Notes: generated by a model from the letters alone, not told the origin. Shown: positions 15,094-24,381, numbered from the stretch's first letter. The stretch is DNA of 36,145 nt from an uncultured Prevotella sp. (GCA_900317685.1 ONHQ01000047.1:1-36145), one strand, 5' to 3'. Made by a program: numbers and translations.

Positions 15094-16182
15094 ATGGATT
15101 ATCAACTCAAAAAGATTGTTCTCACAGGTGGTCCTTGTGCAGGCAAAACGACAGCTCTTGTAAAAGTCATCGACCATTTCTCAAGTTTGGGCTTTAAGGT
15201 CTTCACCATACCGGAAGTACCCACGATATTTGCCCAAGCAGGAATGGACTACCTGACATCCAATCACGAATTCTTTTATCAGGGCGAAGTCGCCACACTG
15301 CAGGAACAACTCGGACTCGAAGACAAGTTCACGCAGATTGCCAAAACAGTGAAGGAGCCGACGGTCATCGTCTGTGACCGTGGCGCCATGGACATCGCGG
15401 CATATATGGATGCTGACATGTGGAACGACATCACCGGACGCGTAGGCACTTCCACGCCGGAACTGCTGGGACGCTATGATGCCGTGTTGCACCTTGTCTC
15501 CGCCGCCGACGGTGCTGAGGAGTTCTACACCACCGCTAACAACAAGGAGCGCTCGGAAGGACTGGAGAAAGCTCGCATCGTCGACAAGCGCGTCATCAGA
15601 GCATGGAGCGGACATCCCCATCTGCGCGTGATCAACAACCACATGGACTTTGACACGAAGATCAACCGCGTGCTCAAAGAGATATCCTCCACGCTCGGAT
15701 TGCCGCAACCGATCACCGAAGAGCGGAAATATATCGTGGAGGTGGTCGGCGACATGCCACAGACGATCGACAGCGACATCGTGCAGACCTATCTCGTGGC
15801 TGACCCAGACAGTGAGGTCAGACTGCGCCAGCGTATCTGGGCCAACGGTAAGCGCGTCAACGTGCATACCATGAAGAAAACGGTCGGACACAACCAGCAG
15901 GTAGAGACGGAACGGCAGGTGAGCAACGCCCTCTATGAGTCGCTGCTCTCACAGGCCGATCCTTACCGCCACACCATCTACAAGAAGCGCAAGAGCTTTA
16001 TCTGGAAAGGACAATACTTCGAGCTGGACACCTACAAACGACAGCTGGATGGACTGATCATCCTTGAGACAAAGGGCATCACCGACACCGAGAGCGTCAA
16101 CTTCCCGCCTTTCCTGAAAGTGGTAAAGGACATCACCGGCGACGCCAATTACTATAACTATAACCTTGCGCTCAGACATTAA
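15094..16182 (+). CDS. P-loop ATPase/GTPase with C-terminal CYTH-like domain (TTD14-like)
   Basis: A 362-residue protein. The start MDYQLKKIVLTGG is chosen because a longer in-frame ATG at 15037 lies inside the tRNA gene. Walker A is at residues 12-19 (GGPCAGKT), and VIVCDRGAMD near 88-97 looks like a kinase-type second motif. From about residue 210 (KYIVEVVGDMP...VRLRQRI...) a CYTH/triphosphate-tunnel-like domain follows, with alternating charged residues. This architecture resembles the animal protein TTD14 (TRPL translocation defect 14) and unnamed bacterial AAA proteins; the bacterial reaction is not established. The next gene starts 3 bp after its stop, and two deoxynucleoside kinases follow, suggesting a nucleotide or phosphoester substrate. 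Confidence 0.8.
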   Translation: MDYQLKKIVLTGGPCAGKTTALVKVIDHFSSLGFKVFTIPEVPTIFAQAGMDYLTSNHEFFYQGEVATLQEQLGLEDKFTQIAKTVKEPTVIVCDRGAMDIAAYMDADMWNDITGRVGTSTPELLGRYDAVLHLVSAADGAEEFYTTANNKERSEGLEKARIVDKRVIRAWSGHPHLRVINNHMDFDTKINRVLKEISSTLGLPQPITEERKYIVEVVGDMPQTIDSDIVQTYLVADPDSEVRLRQRIWANGKRVNVHTMKKTVGHNQQVETERQVSNALYESLLSQADPYRHTIYKKRKSFIWKGQYFELDTYKRQLDGLIILETKGITDTESVNFPPFLKVVKDITGDANYYNYNLALRH

Positions 16183-16185
16183 CTC

Positions 16186-16809
16186 ATGCATATCGTCATT
16201 GCAGGAAACATCGGCAGCGGGAAGACAACACTCACGCAGTTGCTTGCCAGGCACTACGGTTGGCGCGCACGTATGGAGAGCGTGACACACAATCCCTATC
16301 TCGAAGACTATTACAAAGACATGCGGCGGTGGGCACTCAACTTAGAGGTGTTCTTCCTCAAGGAGCGCTTCCGCGATCTGCTCACCATCAACCGCAGTAA
16401 GCGCACCATCGTACAGGACCGCTCGATCTACGAAGGCGTCTATATCTTCGCCGCCAACAACCACGACTTGGGAAATATGAGCGACCGCGACTTCGAGACC
16501 TATATGGGACTCTTCGAGTCGATGATGATGGTGGCGCGCGAACCCGACCTGATGGTCTACCTCCGTGCTTCCGTCCCACATCTCGTGGGCAACATTCAGA
16601 AACGGGGACGCGCCTATGAGCAGGACATGCAGCTCAGCTATCTCAAACAGCTCAACGACCGCTATGACCGCTTCATGACAGAGCAATATCACGGACGCGC
16701 CATCACAATCGACGTCGACGACCTCGACTTTGTCAACCGCCGCGAGGATTTTGAATATATCATCGGACGCATCGACGAGCAGCTCTCACCCCACCCCACG
16801 CTGCTCTAA
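16186..16809 (+). CDS. Deoxynucleoside kinase (first of a tandem pair)
   Basis: A 207-residue cytoplasmic kinase that phosphorylates deoxynucleosides for dNTP salvage. Walker A GNIGSGKTT is at residues 7-15, followed by the family motif DRSIYEG and an Arg-rich lid (RGRAYE). In place of the common EPV motif it has MESVTHNPYLEDYY. It is clearly paralogous to the next gene, with the same GNIGSGKTTLT opening, NPYL(E/D)D(Y/F)Y and MSDRDF, but at moderate identity, so specificities probably differ. The gene starts 3 bp after the upstream stop. Which deoxynucleoside is used cannot be read from sequence. Confidence 0.9.
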   Translation: MHIVIAGNIGSGKTTLTQLLARHYGWRARMESVTHNPYLEDYYKDMRRWALNLEVFFLKERFRDLLTINRSKRTIVQDRSIYEGVYIFAANNHDLGNMSDRDFETYMGLFESMMMVAREPDLMVYLRASVPHLVGNIQKRGRAYEQDMQLSYLKQLNDRYDRFMTEQYHGRAITIDVDDLDFVNRREDFEYIIGRIDEQLSPHPTLL

Positions 16810-16876
16810 TCGGCATCTGTCTGTCAATGTGCCTATCTCCATTCAACATTCATCACTCAACATTCAACACTCAACC

Positions 16877-17512
16877 ATGCATATCGCAATCGCCGGCAAC
16901 ATCGGCAGCGGAAAGACCACGCTGACCAAGATGCTTGCCAAGAAATATCACTGGACGCCACGCTTCGAGCCCGTAGACAACAATCCCTATCTCGATGACT
17001 TCTACGGCGACATGAAGCGCTGGTCTTTCAACCTTCAGATCTACTTTCTCAACAAGCGCTTTAAGGAAGTGGTGGAGATCGCCAACAGCAAAGACACCAT
17101 CATCCAGGACCGCACCATCTTTGAGGATGCACGCATCTTCGCGCCAAACCTCCACGATCAGGGCTTTATGAGTGACCGCGACTTCCAAAACTACAGCGAT
17201 CTCTTCGACCTGATGATGTCACTGGTCAAGCTCCCGCAGCTGATGATCTACATCCGTTCAAGTATCCCCACACTCGTCAAGCACATCGAGAAACGGGGAC
17301 GCTCGTTCGAGAAGAGCATTCGCCTCGACTATCTCGCCGGACTGCAGAAGCGCTACGAGGACTGGGTGGCCTCTTATCAAGGACCGCTGATCATCATCGA
17401 CGGCGACAAGCTCAGCTTTGAGGACACGCCCGCTGACTTCCGAAAGGTCACAGACATGATCGATGCTGAACTCTTCGGACTGTTCAAGGACGACAGGCTC
17501 AACAGCAAATAA
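16877..17512 (+). CDS. Deoxynucleoside kinase (second of a tandem pair)
   Basis: A 211-residue paralogue of the preceding kinase. The start at 16877 (MHIAIAGNIGSGKTTLTKML) matches the paralogue's N-terminus; an in-frame ATG at 16730 overlaps the upstream gene and adds unrelated sequence. Walker A is at residues 7-15, FEPVDNNPYLDDFY supplies the canonical EPV motif, QDRTIFED is the DRS-like motif, and RGRSFE the lid. The 67-bp gap from the first gene contains low-complexity ATTCAACA-type repeats. Adjacent dNK paralogues that pair as a heterodimer are known in Lactobacillus acidophilus, so a heterodimer is possible but unproven here. Confidence 0.9.
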   Translation: MHIAIAGNIGSGKTTLTKMLAKKYHWTPRFEPVDNNPYLDDFYGDMKRWSFNLQIYFLNKRFKEVVEIANSKDTIIQDRTIFEDARIFAPNLHDQGFMSDRDFQNYSDLFDLMMSLVKLPQLMIYIRSSIPTLVKHIEKRGRSFEKSIRLDYLAGLQKRYEDWVASYQGPLIIIDGDKLSFEDTPADFRKVTDMIDAELFGLFKDDRLNSK

Positions 17513-17575
17513 GCCACACCTTATTATATATATATAGCATCAACAATCATACAACAGCATCATACTTTAGAATAT

Positions 17576-18670
17576 ATGGAAAGAAAAGTAGCATTGATCA
17601 CAGGCATCACGGGACAAGACGGTTCCTACCTCGCCGAGTTTCTGTTGGACAAAGGTTATGACGTGCATGGCGTCATCCGCCGCTCTTCCGTAGACTTCCG
17701 TCCACGTATCGCACACTTAGAGGGCGCACCGCATTTCCATCTTCACTATGCCGACCTGAGCGACTCGATGAGTGTGCTCGGCGTCGTGGGCAAGGTAAAG
17801 CCCACCGAAATCTACAACCTCGCTGCACAGAGTCACGTACAGGTCAGTTTCGACTCTCCCGAGTATACCGCCGACGTGGATGCCGTCGGCGTGCTCCGCA
17901 TCTTAGAGGCCGTACGTCAGTTGGGTCTCACGGACAGCTGCCGCATCTATCAGGCTTCCACCTCCGAGCTCTATGGCAAGGTGGAAGAGGTACCGCAGAA
18001 CGAGAACACGCCTTTCCATCCTTATTCTCCCTATGCCGTGGCCAAGCAGTATGGCTTCTGGATCGTGAAGGAGTATCGCGACGCCTACAATATGTTTGCC
18101 TGCAACGGCATTCTCTTCAACCACGAGAGCGAGCGCCGCGGCGAGACCTTCGTCACACGCAAGATCACATTGGCTGCCGCACGCATCAAGCAAGGCAAGC
18201 AGGACAAGCTCTATCTCGGCAACCTCTCCAGCCGTCGTGACTGGGGCTATGCCAAGGACTACGTGGAGTGTATGTGGTTGATCCTGCAAAATGAGAAACC
18301 CGAGGACTTTGTCATCGCCACTGGCAAGCAGCACACCGTGCGCGAGTTTGCCACACTGGCTTTCCATCACGTGGGCATCGAGTTGCGCTGGGAAGGCGAG
18401 GGTGCTGACGAGAAAGGCATAGACCAGGCTACCGGCAAGGTGCTCATCGAGGTATCACCCGACTTCTACCGTCCCACCGATGTGGTCAACCTGTGGGGTG
18501 ATCCTACTAAGGCCAAGGCTGAGCTGGGCTGGAATCCTACCCGCACATCCTTTGAAGATCTCGTCAAAATCATGGTGGACAGCGACATGAAGAAGGTAGC
18601 TGCCGACGATGCCGCCGCAAGAGTGCGCGTCAACCTCGAGGAGTACCTCGAGAAGGGTATCGTGAAATAA
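17576..18670 (+). CDS. gmd: GDP-mannose 4,6-dehydratase
   Basis: A 364-residue short-chain dehydrogenase/reductase that converts GDP-mannose to GDP-4-keto-6-deoxymannose with bound NADP, the first step to GDP-L-fucose. The cofactor motif GITGQDG is at residues 10-16, the catalytic Thr/Glu at 129/131 (STSELYG) and the Tyr/Lys pair at 153/157 (YAVAK). [13 protein letters not shown] and the [10 protein letters not shown] motif are typical of Gmd. Its normal partner fcl lies about 1.1 kb downstream, separated by a toxin-antitoxin module. Confidence 0.97.
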   Translation: MERKVALITGITGQDGSYLAEFLLDKGYDVHGVIRRSSVDFRPRIAHLEGAPHFHLHYADLSDSMSVLGVVGKVKPTEIYNLAAQSHVQVSFDSPEYTADVDAVGVLRILEAVRQLGLTDSCRIYQASTSELYGKVEEVPQNENTPFHPYSPYAVAKQYGFWIVKEYRDAYNMFACNGILFNHESERRGETFVTRKITLAAARIKQGKQDKLYLGNLSSRRDWGYAKDYVECMWLILQNEKPEDFVIATGKQHTVREFATLAFHHVGIELRWEGEGADEKGIDQATGKVLIEVSPDFYRPTDVVNLWGDPTKAKAELGWNPTRTSFEDLVKIMVDSDMKKVAADDAAARVRVNLEEYLEKGIVK

Positions 18671-18671
18671 G

Positions 18672-18702
18672 ACCCTCCCTAGCCTTCCCTAAAAGGGAGG
18701 GA
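18672..18702. repeat. REP-like palindrome, family A variant
   Basis: CCCTCCCT and CCTTCCCT-AAA-AGGGAGGG directly follow the gmd stop; it resembles the elements after tamL and after the MFS gene. Confidence 0.55.
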
Positions 18703-18750
18703 AAAGAGTGCACCATATTAGAATCTAAGGTTCTATCATATAAGATATCA

Positions 18751-18807
18751 GGAAACGCAAAGTGGCTACCGATAATAGACAAGGGCCACATTTGCGTTTC
18801 CTTTTTT
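18751..18807 (+). terminator. Intrinsic terminator after gmd
   Basis: GGAAACGCAAAGTGGC (18751-18766) pairs with GCCACATTTGCGTTTCC (18785-18801), with one bulged base, followed by TTTTTT at 18802-18807. It separates gmd transcription from the toxin-antitoxin module. Confidence 0.9.
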
Positions 18808-18869
18808 GTTCACAAGTGGACCAAATCACGGCCTTCACTCAGAAGCGACAAAGAAAAACGTTATTTTTC

Positions 18870-18900
18870 TTTGTCATTTCACCCTTTTACATTATATTTG
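18870..18900 (+). promoter_or_regulatory. Promoter of the toxin-antitoxin module
   Basis: TTTG (18870-18873) and TATATTTG (18893-18900) fit -33/-7 exactly with 19 nt between. The antitoxin ATG is 20 bp downstream of the -7 element, so the leader is very short. Confidence 0.7.
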
Positions 18901-18920
18901 CATTATAGAACCAGCAAATT

Positions 18921-19220
18921 ATGACTATGGCAATAACGACATTAAACATAAATGTAGACGTTCCATCTGACAAAATAAACTTATCGGAACTAAAGCATCA
19001 GGTGACGATGTATGCTCAGCTTGTGGCAAGTCGGTTAGCAAACATGCACATAAAAAAAGGCGATACGCTTTCAGACTCATCCGATGAGATGTTCTTTAAA
19101 ACCTTTTTGTCGTTACCCCTTGACGAACCGATCTCTGCCAAAGAAGAGGAAAGACTGATCCGGTCAAGCCATTATTATGGTACAGACAGGGCTGTAGATC
19201 ATTTATATGAAGGAAAATAG
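18921..19220 (+). CDS. Putative antitoxin of a VapBC-type module
   Basis: A 99-residue protein I do not recognise by family. It has an N-terminal beta-like segment (TTLNINVDVP), a helical middle (ELKHQVTMYAQLVASRLANM) and an acidic/basic C-terminus. Its role is inferred from position: it directly precedes and overlaps by 14 bp a PIN-domain gene, has its own promoter, and is more AT-rich than its neighbours. In such modules the antitoxin binds the toxin active site with its C-terminal part and often represses the operon. A start at the Met two codons later is equally possible. Confidence 0.7.
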   Translation: MTMAITTLNINVDVPSDKINLSELKHQVTMYAQLVASRLANMHIKKGDTLSDSSDEMFFKTFLSLPLDEPISAKEEERLIRSSHYYGTDRAVDHLYEGK

Positions 19221-19623
19221 ACGCTATCTTCTCGACACAAACGTCCTGATAGAAATCATCCATGGCAATCGCACGGTGATCAATCATGTGCTTGCTGTTG
19301 GGACGAAAGCATGTGCAGTTTCTGTCATCTCTGTGCACGAACTCTACTTTGGCGCATATCATGCTCCCACCGAGAAATATTTCTTTCAAGAGATGGATCG
19401 GATAAAATTACTGCTTTCTCGTTTCGAGATTCTTTCTTTACCCGATACGCCGGATGACTATGGCCGCATAAAAACGACATTGCGCAATCACGGGCAGATT
19501 GTTGATGAGTTTGATATGGTCATAGCAGGTCAGGCATTATTCAATGATATGATCGTTGTCACTAACAACTTAAAGCATTTTAAGGGAATAGATAACTTAT
19601 TGGTGGAAGATTGGTCAAGATAA
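19207..19623 (+). CDS. vapC: PIN-domain RNase toxin, VapC-like
   Basis: A 138-residue PIN-domain protein predicted to be a Mg-dependent RNase. The acidic active-site residues are D10 (LLDTNVLIE), E45 (SVHELYFG) and D103 (DEFDMVIAGQA), with N120/N121 in VVTNNLKHFKGI and a VEDWS ending that is classic for VapC. Characterised VapC toxins cleave tRNA or rRNA; the target here is unknown. It overlaps the antitoxin by 14 bp, which couples their translation. The pair sits between gmd and fcl, two genes that normally act together. Confidence 0.93.
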   Translation: MKENRRYLLDTNVLIEIIHGNRTVINHVLAVGTKACAVSVISVHELYFGAYHAPTEKYFFQEMDRIKLLLSRFEILSLPDTPDDYGRIKTTLRNHGQIVDEFDMVIAGQALFNDMIVVTNNLKHFKGIDNLLVEDWSR

Positions 19624-19697
19624 GCGTTCTGCGAAATGTCGCTAACCTTCATTTGCGTATGGTGATAATAAAATAACATTTAAATAAAGATATAGTA

Positions 19698-19732
19698 GCA
19701 CGGAAAGCTAAGACTATTGTCGCTCTCCGTGC
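19698..19732 (+). promoter_or_regulatory. Hairpin just upstream of fcl
   Basis: GCACGGAAAGC (19698-19708) pairs with GCTCTCCGTGC (19722-19732) with one mismatch, ending 18 bp before the fcl ATG and followed by AAAAAA. The lack of a T-run argues against a terminator. It could be an mRNA-stabilising or translation-control structure. Confidence 0.45.
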
Positions 19733-19750
19733 AAAAAAGTACATGTGTTT

Positions 19751-20959
19751 ATGACACTTCAGAAAACAGACAAGATTTACGTTGCAGGCCACCATGGACT
19801 GGTGGGCTCAGCGATCTGGAACAATTTAAAGCAACGCGGCTACAACAATCTTGTGGGCCGCACACACAAGGAACTGGACCTCACGGACCAGCTCGCAGTA
19901 AAGAACTTCTTTGACCAGGAGCAACCCGACGCCGTGGTGCTCGCCGCTGCCTTTGTGGGCGGCATCATGGCCAACTCACTCTATCGTGCTGACTTCATCA
20001 TGCAGAACATGAAGATGCAGTGCAATGTCATCGAGCAGGCTTACAAGCACCATGTGAAGAAACTGCTCTTCCTCGGTTCGACATGTATCTACCCGAAGAA
20101 CGCACCGCAGCCGATGAAGGAGGACGCGCTGCTGACCTCACCGCTGGAATACACCAACGAGGAGTATGCCATCGCTAAGATTGCCGGACTGAAGATGTGC
20201 GAGAGCTATAACCTGCAATACGGCACAAACTACATCGCCGTGATGCCGACGAATCTCTACGGTCCCAACGACAACTTCCACTTGGAGAACTCTCACGTGA
20301 TGCCGGCCATGATGCGCAAGATCTATCTGGCTAAGCTCATCCACGACGACAACTGGGATGCGATCCGTACGGATATGAACAAGCGTCCCATCAACCCGCC
20401 GGCAAAACTCGCGGAGCTCATCGGCAAGGAGAATGTCGACGGCAGCAACGACCAGGAACGTATCTTGAAAGCACTCGACTTCTATGGCATTGACAACAAC
20501 AAGGTGACGCTGTGGGGCGACGGCTCTCCGCTGCGTGAGTTCCTCTGGAGCGAGGACATGGCTGACGCCAGTGTGCATGTGTTGCTCAACGTGGACTTCA
20601 GCGACATCATCGGCATTGAGAAGTACTCTTCTGTCTTCTATGGCGTGAAGACCGACGGTGAGGTGAACCGCAACAACTCAGAGGGCCGTGGCGGCGCCAT
20701 TCCCGCTCTTGGCGAGATCCGCAACTGCCACATCAATGTGGGTACTGGCAAGGAGCTCACCATCAAAGAGCTGGCCAACCTCGTGAAAGACACTGTCGGT
20801 TTCGAAGGCGAGATCGTCTGGGATACGACGAAACCCAACGGCACACCGCGCAAGCTCATCGACGTGAGCAAGCTCCACAGCCTCGGCTGGCACCATAAGG
20901 TGGAGATCGAGGACGGTGTCAAAAAGCTCTACGACTGGTACCAAAGCACACTGAAATAA
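19751..20959 (+). CDS. fcl: GDP-L-fucose synthase
   Basis: A 402-residue epimerase/reductase that turns GDP-4-keto-6-deoxymannose into GDP-L-fucose with NADPH. The ATG at 19751 ([13 protein letters not shown]) is preferred to the in-frame GTG at 19745. The cofactor loop GHHGLVG is at residues 13-19, active-site S110 and C112 in GSTCIYPK, and Tyr139/Lys143 in YAIAK. It is about 80 residues longer than the E. coli enzyme (321 aa) because of inserts after [20 protein letters not shown] and around [19 protein letters not shown]. Similar long forms occur in Bacteroidota. The glycosyltransferase gene follows after 10 bp. Confidence 0.95.
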   Translation: MTLQKTDKIYVAGHHGLVGSAIWNNLKQRGYNNLVGRTHKELDLTDQLAVKNFFDQEQPDAVVLAAAFVGGIMANSLYRADFIMQNMKMQCNVIEQAYKHHVKKLLFLGSTCIYPKNAPQPMKEDALLTSPLEYTNEEYAIAKIAGLKMCESYNLQYGTNYIAVMPTNLYGPNDNFHLENSHVMPAMMRKIYLAKLIHDDNWDAIRTDMNKRPINPPAKLAELIGKENVDGSNDQERILKALDFYGIDNNKVTLWGDGSPLREFLWSEDMADASVHVLLNVDFSDIIGIEKYSSVFYGVKTDGEVNRNNSEGRGGAIPALGEIRNCHINVGTGKELTIKELANLVKDTVGFEGEIVWDTTKPNGTPRKLIDVSKLHSLGWHHKVEIEDGVKKLYDWYQSTLK

Positions 20960-20969
20960 CAGTACGAAT

Positions 20970-22406
20970 ATGAATACCCTCATCAATTGCTTCGTGCCAA
21001 AAGGCATTGAAGAAGAGACTAAACGCAACGTGGATGCACTGGGCAACCTCGACCTCGTAGGCGAGGTGACTGTCGTCGACGGCGACGTCCGTGACTCCAA
21101 GACCGTTCACCGCATCGCCGACGAGGCCGGCACACGCTATACGCTCGTGTTTCTGAAGAACAGCTACATACGCATGGGCTATCTCGCCCTGGAGCGCATG
21201 GTGCAGATCGCCGACATCACCGGTGCCGGCATGGTGTACGCAGACCATTACCAGGTCAGCGCCGACGGCAAGCGCAAGGACGCTCCCGTCATCGACTACC
21301 AGCAGGGCAGCCTGCGCGACGACTTCAACTTCGGCTCCGTCGTGCTCTTCCGCACCGACGCACTCAAAGACGCGGCCAGCCGCATGACCGCCGACTACCG
21401 TGCCGCCGGCTTCTACGACCTGCGCCTGAAACTCTCGGAGAAATACCGCATCGAGCATATCAACGAGCCACTCTATTCTGAAGTGGAACTCGACACACGT
21501 AAGACAGGCGAAAAGCTCTTCGACTATGTCGACCCGAAGAACCGTGCATCACAGATAGAGATGGAGCAGGCCTGCACCGAGCACCTCAAGGCTGTGGGGG
21601 CTTACCTGGCTCCCCAGTTCCAGGATGTCAACCTCGACGAAGGCGTATTCCCCGTAGAGGCGAGCATCATGATTCCCGTACGCAACCGCATCCGCACGAT
21701 CCGCGACGCTCTGAAAAGTGCGCTCAGCCAGCAGACCACCTTTAAATATAATGTGTTTGTCGTGGAGAACGGACCGGAGTGCCACTCTACCGACGGTACC
21801 ACAGAGGCTATCGACGCCATCGACGACGACCGTCTCGTGCACATCGTACCCGACCGCAACGACATCGGCGTGGGCGGAGCATGGAACATGGCACTGCACC
21901 ATCCGCTCTGCGGCCGTTTCCTCGTACAGCTCGACTCCGATGATGTCTATTCCGGACCGGACAGCCTGCAGAAGCTCGTCGACGCGTTCCGCCCGCAACA
22001 GTGCGCGATGGTCATCGGCGCCTACCGCCTGACCGACATCCATCTCAACACGCTGCCACCCGGAACCATCGACCATCGCGAGTGGACACTGGAGAACGGA
22101 CGCAACAACGCACTGCGTATCAACGGACTCGGAGCGCCTCGTGCCTTCTTCACACCCGTGGCCCGTGCCATCAACCTTCCCAACGTGCTCTACGGCGAGG
22201 ACTATGCCCTTGGCCTGGCCATCAGCCGTCGCTACCGCATCGGACGTATCTATGATGTCGTCTACGACTGCCGCCGATGGGACGACAACTCCGACGGAGA
22301 CCTGAGCATAGAGAAGGAGAACCGCAACAACACCTATAAGGACCGCATACGTACCTGGGAACTCCTGGCGCGCATCGCAAAGAACAAGCAGGAGAAAGCC
22401 GAATGA
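20970..22406 (+). CDS. Two-domain family 2 glycosyltransferase
   Basis: A 478-residue protein. The C-terminal half (from about 227, [20 protein letters not shown]) is a GT-A fold family 2 transferase with the DxD-type metal/sugar-nucleotide motif DSDD at residues 322-325 and VGGAWNMAL. The N-terminal half also has a GT2-like layout ([12 protein letters not shown]..., [10 protein letters not shown] near 88-97, [14 protein letters not shown]) but with YADHY where a canonical DxD would sit. It is therefore either a tandem enzyme or one catalytic plus one degenerate domain. It starts 10 bp after fcl and overlaps the MFS gene by 4 bp, so a fucosylated product is a reasonable inference; neither donor nor acceptor is visible in sequence. 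Confidence 0.85.
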   Translation: MNTLINCFVPKGIEEETKRNVDALGNLDLVGEVTVVDGDVRDSKTVHRIADEAGTRYTLVFLKNSYIRMGYLALERMVQIADITGAGMVYADHYQVSADGKRKDAPVIDYQQGSLRDDFNFGSVVLFRTDALKDAASRMTADYRAAGFYDLRLKLSEKYRIEHINEPLYSEVELDTRKTGEKLFDYVDPKNRASQIEMEQACTEHLKAVGAYLAPQFQDVNLDEGVFPVEASIMIPVRNRIRTIRDALKSALSQQTTFKYNVFVVENGPECHSTDGTTEAIDAIDDDRLVHIVPDRNDIGVGGAWNMALHHPLCGRFLVQLDSDDVYSGPDSLQKLVDAFRPQQCAMVIGAYRLTDIHLNTLPPGTIDHREWTLENGRNNALRINGLGAPRAFFTPVARAINLPNVLYGEDYALGLAISRRYRIGRIYDVVYDCRRWDDNSDGDLSIEKENRNNTYKDRIRTWELLARIAKNKQEKAE

Positions 22407-23725
22407 AACACCCACAATCACCTTGGTGGTGGGTGCCCACGCTCTATTTCGCCGAAGGCATTCCCTATTTCATCGTGAACAACATCAGCGTGACGATGTT
22501 CACCAAGATGGGCGTGCCCAACGGCGAGATGGCACTTTTCACCAGTCTGCTCTATTTGCCGTGGACCATCAAGCCACTGTGGAGTCCGTTTGTCGACATC
22601 ATCAAGACCAAGCGGTGGTGGATCCTTGCCATGCAGATGCTGATGAGTGCCGCGTTCATCCTGCTGACGCTGACCATCCCGCATCCGTCTGCTGCGGTCA
22701 TCGCCTCAGGCCACACACCCATCCATCTGTTCACCATCACCCTGCTGCTCTTCATCATCACCGCCTTCGCCTCCGCCACGCACGACATCGCGGCCGATGG
22801 CTTCTATATGCTGGCGCTGAGCGAAGACAAGCAGAGCTTCTTCGTGGGCATCCGCTCCACGTTCTATCGCCTGTCGTCGATCTTCGGTCAAGGAGTTCTC
22901 GTGTACATCGCCGGAAGCCTGGAAAAGAGTAGCGGCAACATCCCGCTGTCGTGGCAGGTGACCATGGGCATCACCGCCGCACTGTTCACCGCCATCGCCC
23001 TCTACCACACCTTTGCGCTTCCCAAACCGGGGAGAGACGCACTGCGTACGACAGACGGCAAGCCACAGACATTCGGTGACGTGCTGCGCGAGTTCAACCA
23101 CACCTTCTCCACCTACTTTCGCAAGCCCGGTGTGTGGCTTGCCATCGTGTTCATGTTGCTCTACCGTCTGCCCGAGGCCTTCCTGCTGAAGATGGTCAAT
23201 CCCTTCCTGCTCGGTACGACAGCAACGGGAGGCCTGGCCCTCGACACCGACACCGTAGGCATTGTCTACGGCACCATCGGCGTCATCGCGCTCACAGTGG
23301 GCGGCATCATCGGCGGCATCGCAGCCTCGCGGTGGGGACTGAAGAAAGCGTTGTGGCCCATGGCGGCCAGCATGACGCTGCCCTGCGCCACGTTTGTCTA
23401 TCTGAGCATCTGCCTGCCCCACGACCTCGTGGTCATCAGCACATGTGTCGCCGTAGAGCAGTTTGGCTATGGCTTCGGCTTCACCGCCTACATGCTCTAT
23501 ATGATGCATTTCTCTGAGGGCAAATATGTCACAGCCCATTATGCCATCTGCACAGCGTTCATGGCCCTGAGCATGATGCTGCCCGGCCTCGTTGCCGGCT
23601 ACATCGAGGAAGCCATCGGCTACCGCGACTTTTTCTGGATGGTGATGGCCTGCTGCCTCGCCACTGTGGTGATGACCATGCTCGTACGCCGCAAGATCGA
23701 GCCGGAGTATGGCAAGAAGCATTAA
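22403..23725 (+). CDS. MFS transporter, AmpG/PAT-like
   Basis: A 440-residue inner-membrane protein with about 12 hydrophobic segments. The opening [20 protein letters not shown] and the loop [20 protein letters not shown] resemble AmpG-type permeases, which import muropeptides, and other members of the same peptide/acetyl-CoA/drug transporter group. Its start overlaps the glycosyltransferase stop (ATGA), so the two are translationally coupled. The substrate is unknown; its place in a GDP-fucose/glycosyltransferase operon could mean a sugar or cell-wall fragment. A REP-like cluster follows the stop. Confidence 0.85.
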   Translation: MKHPQSPWWWVPTLYFAEGIPYFIVNNISVTMFTKMGVPNGEMALFTSLLYLPWTIKPLWSPFVDIIKTKRWWILAMQMLMSAAFILLTLTIPHPSAAVIASGHTPIHLFTITLLLFIITAFASATHDIAADGFYMLALSEDKQSFFVGIRSTFYRLSSIFGQGVLVYIAGSLEKSSGNIPLSWQVTMGITAALFTAIALYHTFALPKPGRDALRTTDGKPQTFGDVLREFNHTFSTYFRKPGVWLAIVFMLLYRLPEAFLLKMVNPFLLGTTATGGLALDTDTVGIVYGTIGVIALTVGGIIGGIAASRWGLKKALWPMAASMTLPCATFVYLSICLPHDLVVISTCVAVEQFGYGFGFTAYMLYMMHFSEGKYVTAHYAICTAFMALSMMLPGLVAGYIEEAIGYRDFFWMVMACCLATVVMTMLVRRKIEPEYGKKH

Positions 23726-23887
23726 GAGCCCTTCCCTAACCCTCCCCAAGGGGAGGGAATGGAGCCCTTCCCTAACCCTCGAGCCCTTCCCTAACCCTCC
23801 CCAAGGGGAGGGAATTGGAATACCCTCTTAATACCCTTGAAGGTAATTACTCCCCTCTCCTTTGGAGAGGGGGAAGGGGGTGAGGCT
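23726..23887. repeat. Cluster of REP-like palindromes (families A and B)
   Basis: Family A (CCCTAACCCTCCCCAAGGGG followed by AGGGAAT) occurs at 23732-23760 and 23790-23815, with a partial copy CCCTTCCCTAACCCTC at 23765-23780 between them. A different palindrome, CCCCTCTCC-TTT-GGAGAGGGG, then GGTGAGGCT, lies at 23852-23887 and is repeated in the opposite orientation near 36008-36040. The segment 23726-24099 otherwise holds only the HU promoter. Confidence 0.8.
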
Positions 23888-24026
23888 ACCGGCAAGAGTC
23901 AAAGCGCAAGGAGCCATTGCAATTAAAGAGTGTTAAACGATTGAAAATGAAACACTTCAAGCGTATAAAAACGCTGTAAGAACAAAAAAACATCGCAATA
24001 AATTTCCGTATCACACGAAAAACTTG

Positions 24027-24034
24027 TAACTTTG
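24027..24034 (+). promoter_or_regulatory. Probable -7 element for the HU-family gene
   Basis: TAACTTTG matches the consensus, with a weaker TTTC at 24003-24006 about 20 nt upstream. The leader to the ATG at 24100 is about 60 nt. Confidence 0.55.
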
Positions 24035-24099
24035 CATACCCTTAGAAATAGGGCTAATACGTTGACATTCATATAATAAAAGAAAAGTATATCAACACC

Positions 24100-24381
24100 A
24101 TGACAAAAGCAGATATCATCAGTGAGATTACTGAGCAGACAGGATTGCAAAAGAAAGAAGTGGCCGCAGTAGTGGAGAGCTTCATGGAGTGCGTAAAGCG
24201 TTGCATGCTCGACAAGAAGGAAAATGTATACCTCCGCGGTTTCGGCAGCTTCATCATCAAGCATCGCGCTGCCAAGACAGCCCGCGACATTGGCAAGAAC
24301 ACCACGATCACCATTGCCGCCCACGACCTGCCGAGCTTCAAGCCGGCCAAGGCTTTTGTAGAGGAGATGAAAGGCGAGTAA
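24100..24381 (+). CDS. HU/IHF-family DNA-binding protein
   Basis: A 93-residue nucleoid-associated protein that bends DNA as a dimer. The N-terminal helices (MTKADIISEITEQTGLQKKE) and the core RGFGSFIIKHR, which starts the DNA-binding beta-arm, are clear, with the family ending LPSFKPAKAF. The arm reads AAKTARDIGKNTTITIAAHD and lacks the usual R-NP-T motif at its tip, where HU inserts a Pro into DNA, so its bending may differ from that of classical HU. A basic micro-protein and RNase G/E follow. Confidence 0.95.
   Translation: MTKADIISEITEQTGLQKKEVAAVVESFMECVKRCMLDKKENVYLRGFGSFIIKHRAAKTARDIGKNTTITIAAHDLPSFKPAKAFVEEMKGE

Noticed and set aside
16730-16876. Upstream extension of the second deoxynucleoside kinase
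   Set aside because: It overlaps the first kinase gene and adds 49 residues absent from the paralogue, which begins exactly at MHI-IAGNIGSGKTT.
22706-23749. Minus-strand open frame (347 codons) opposite the MFS gene
   Set aside because: Composition is His/Gly/Asp-rich antisense of membrane-segment codons, with no family features.
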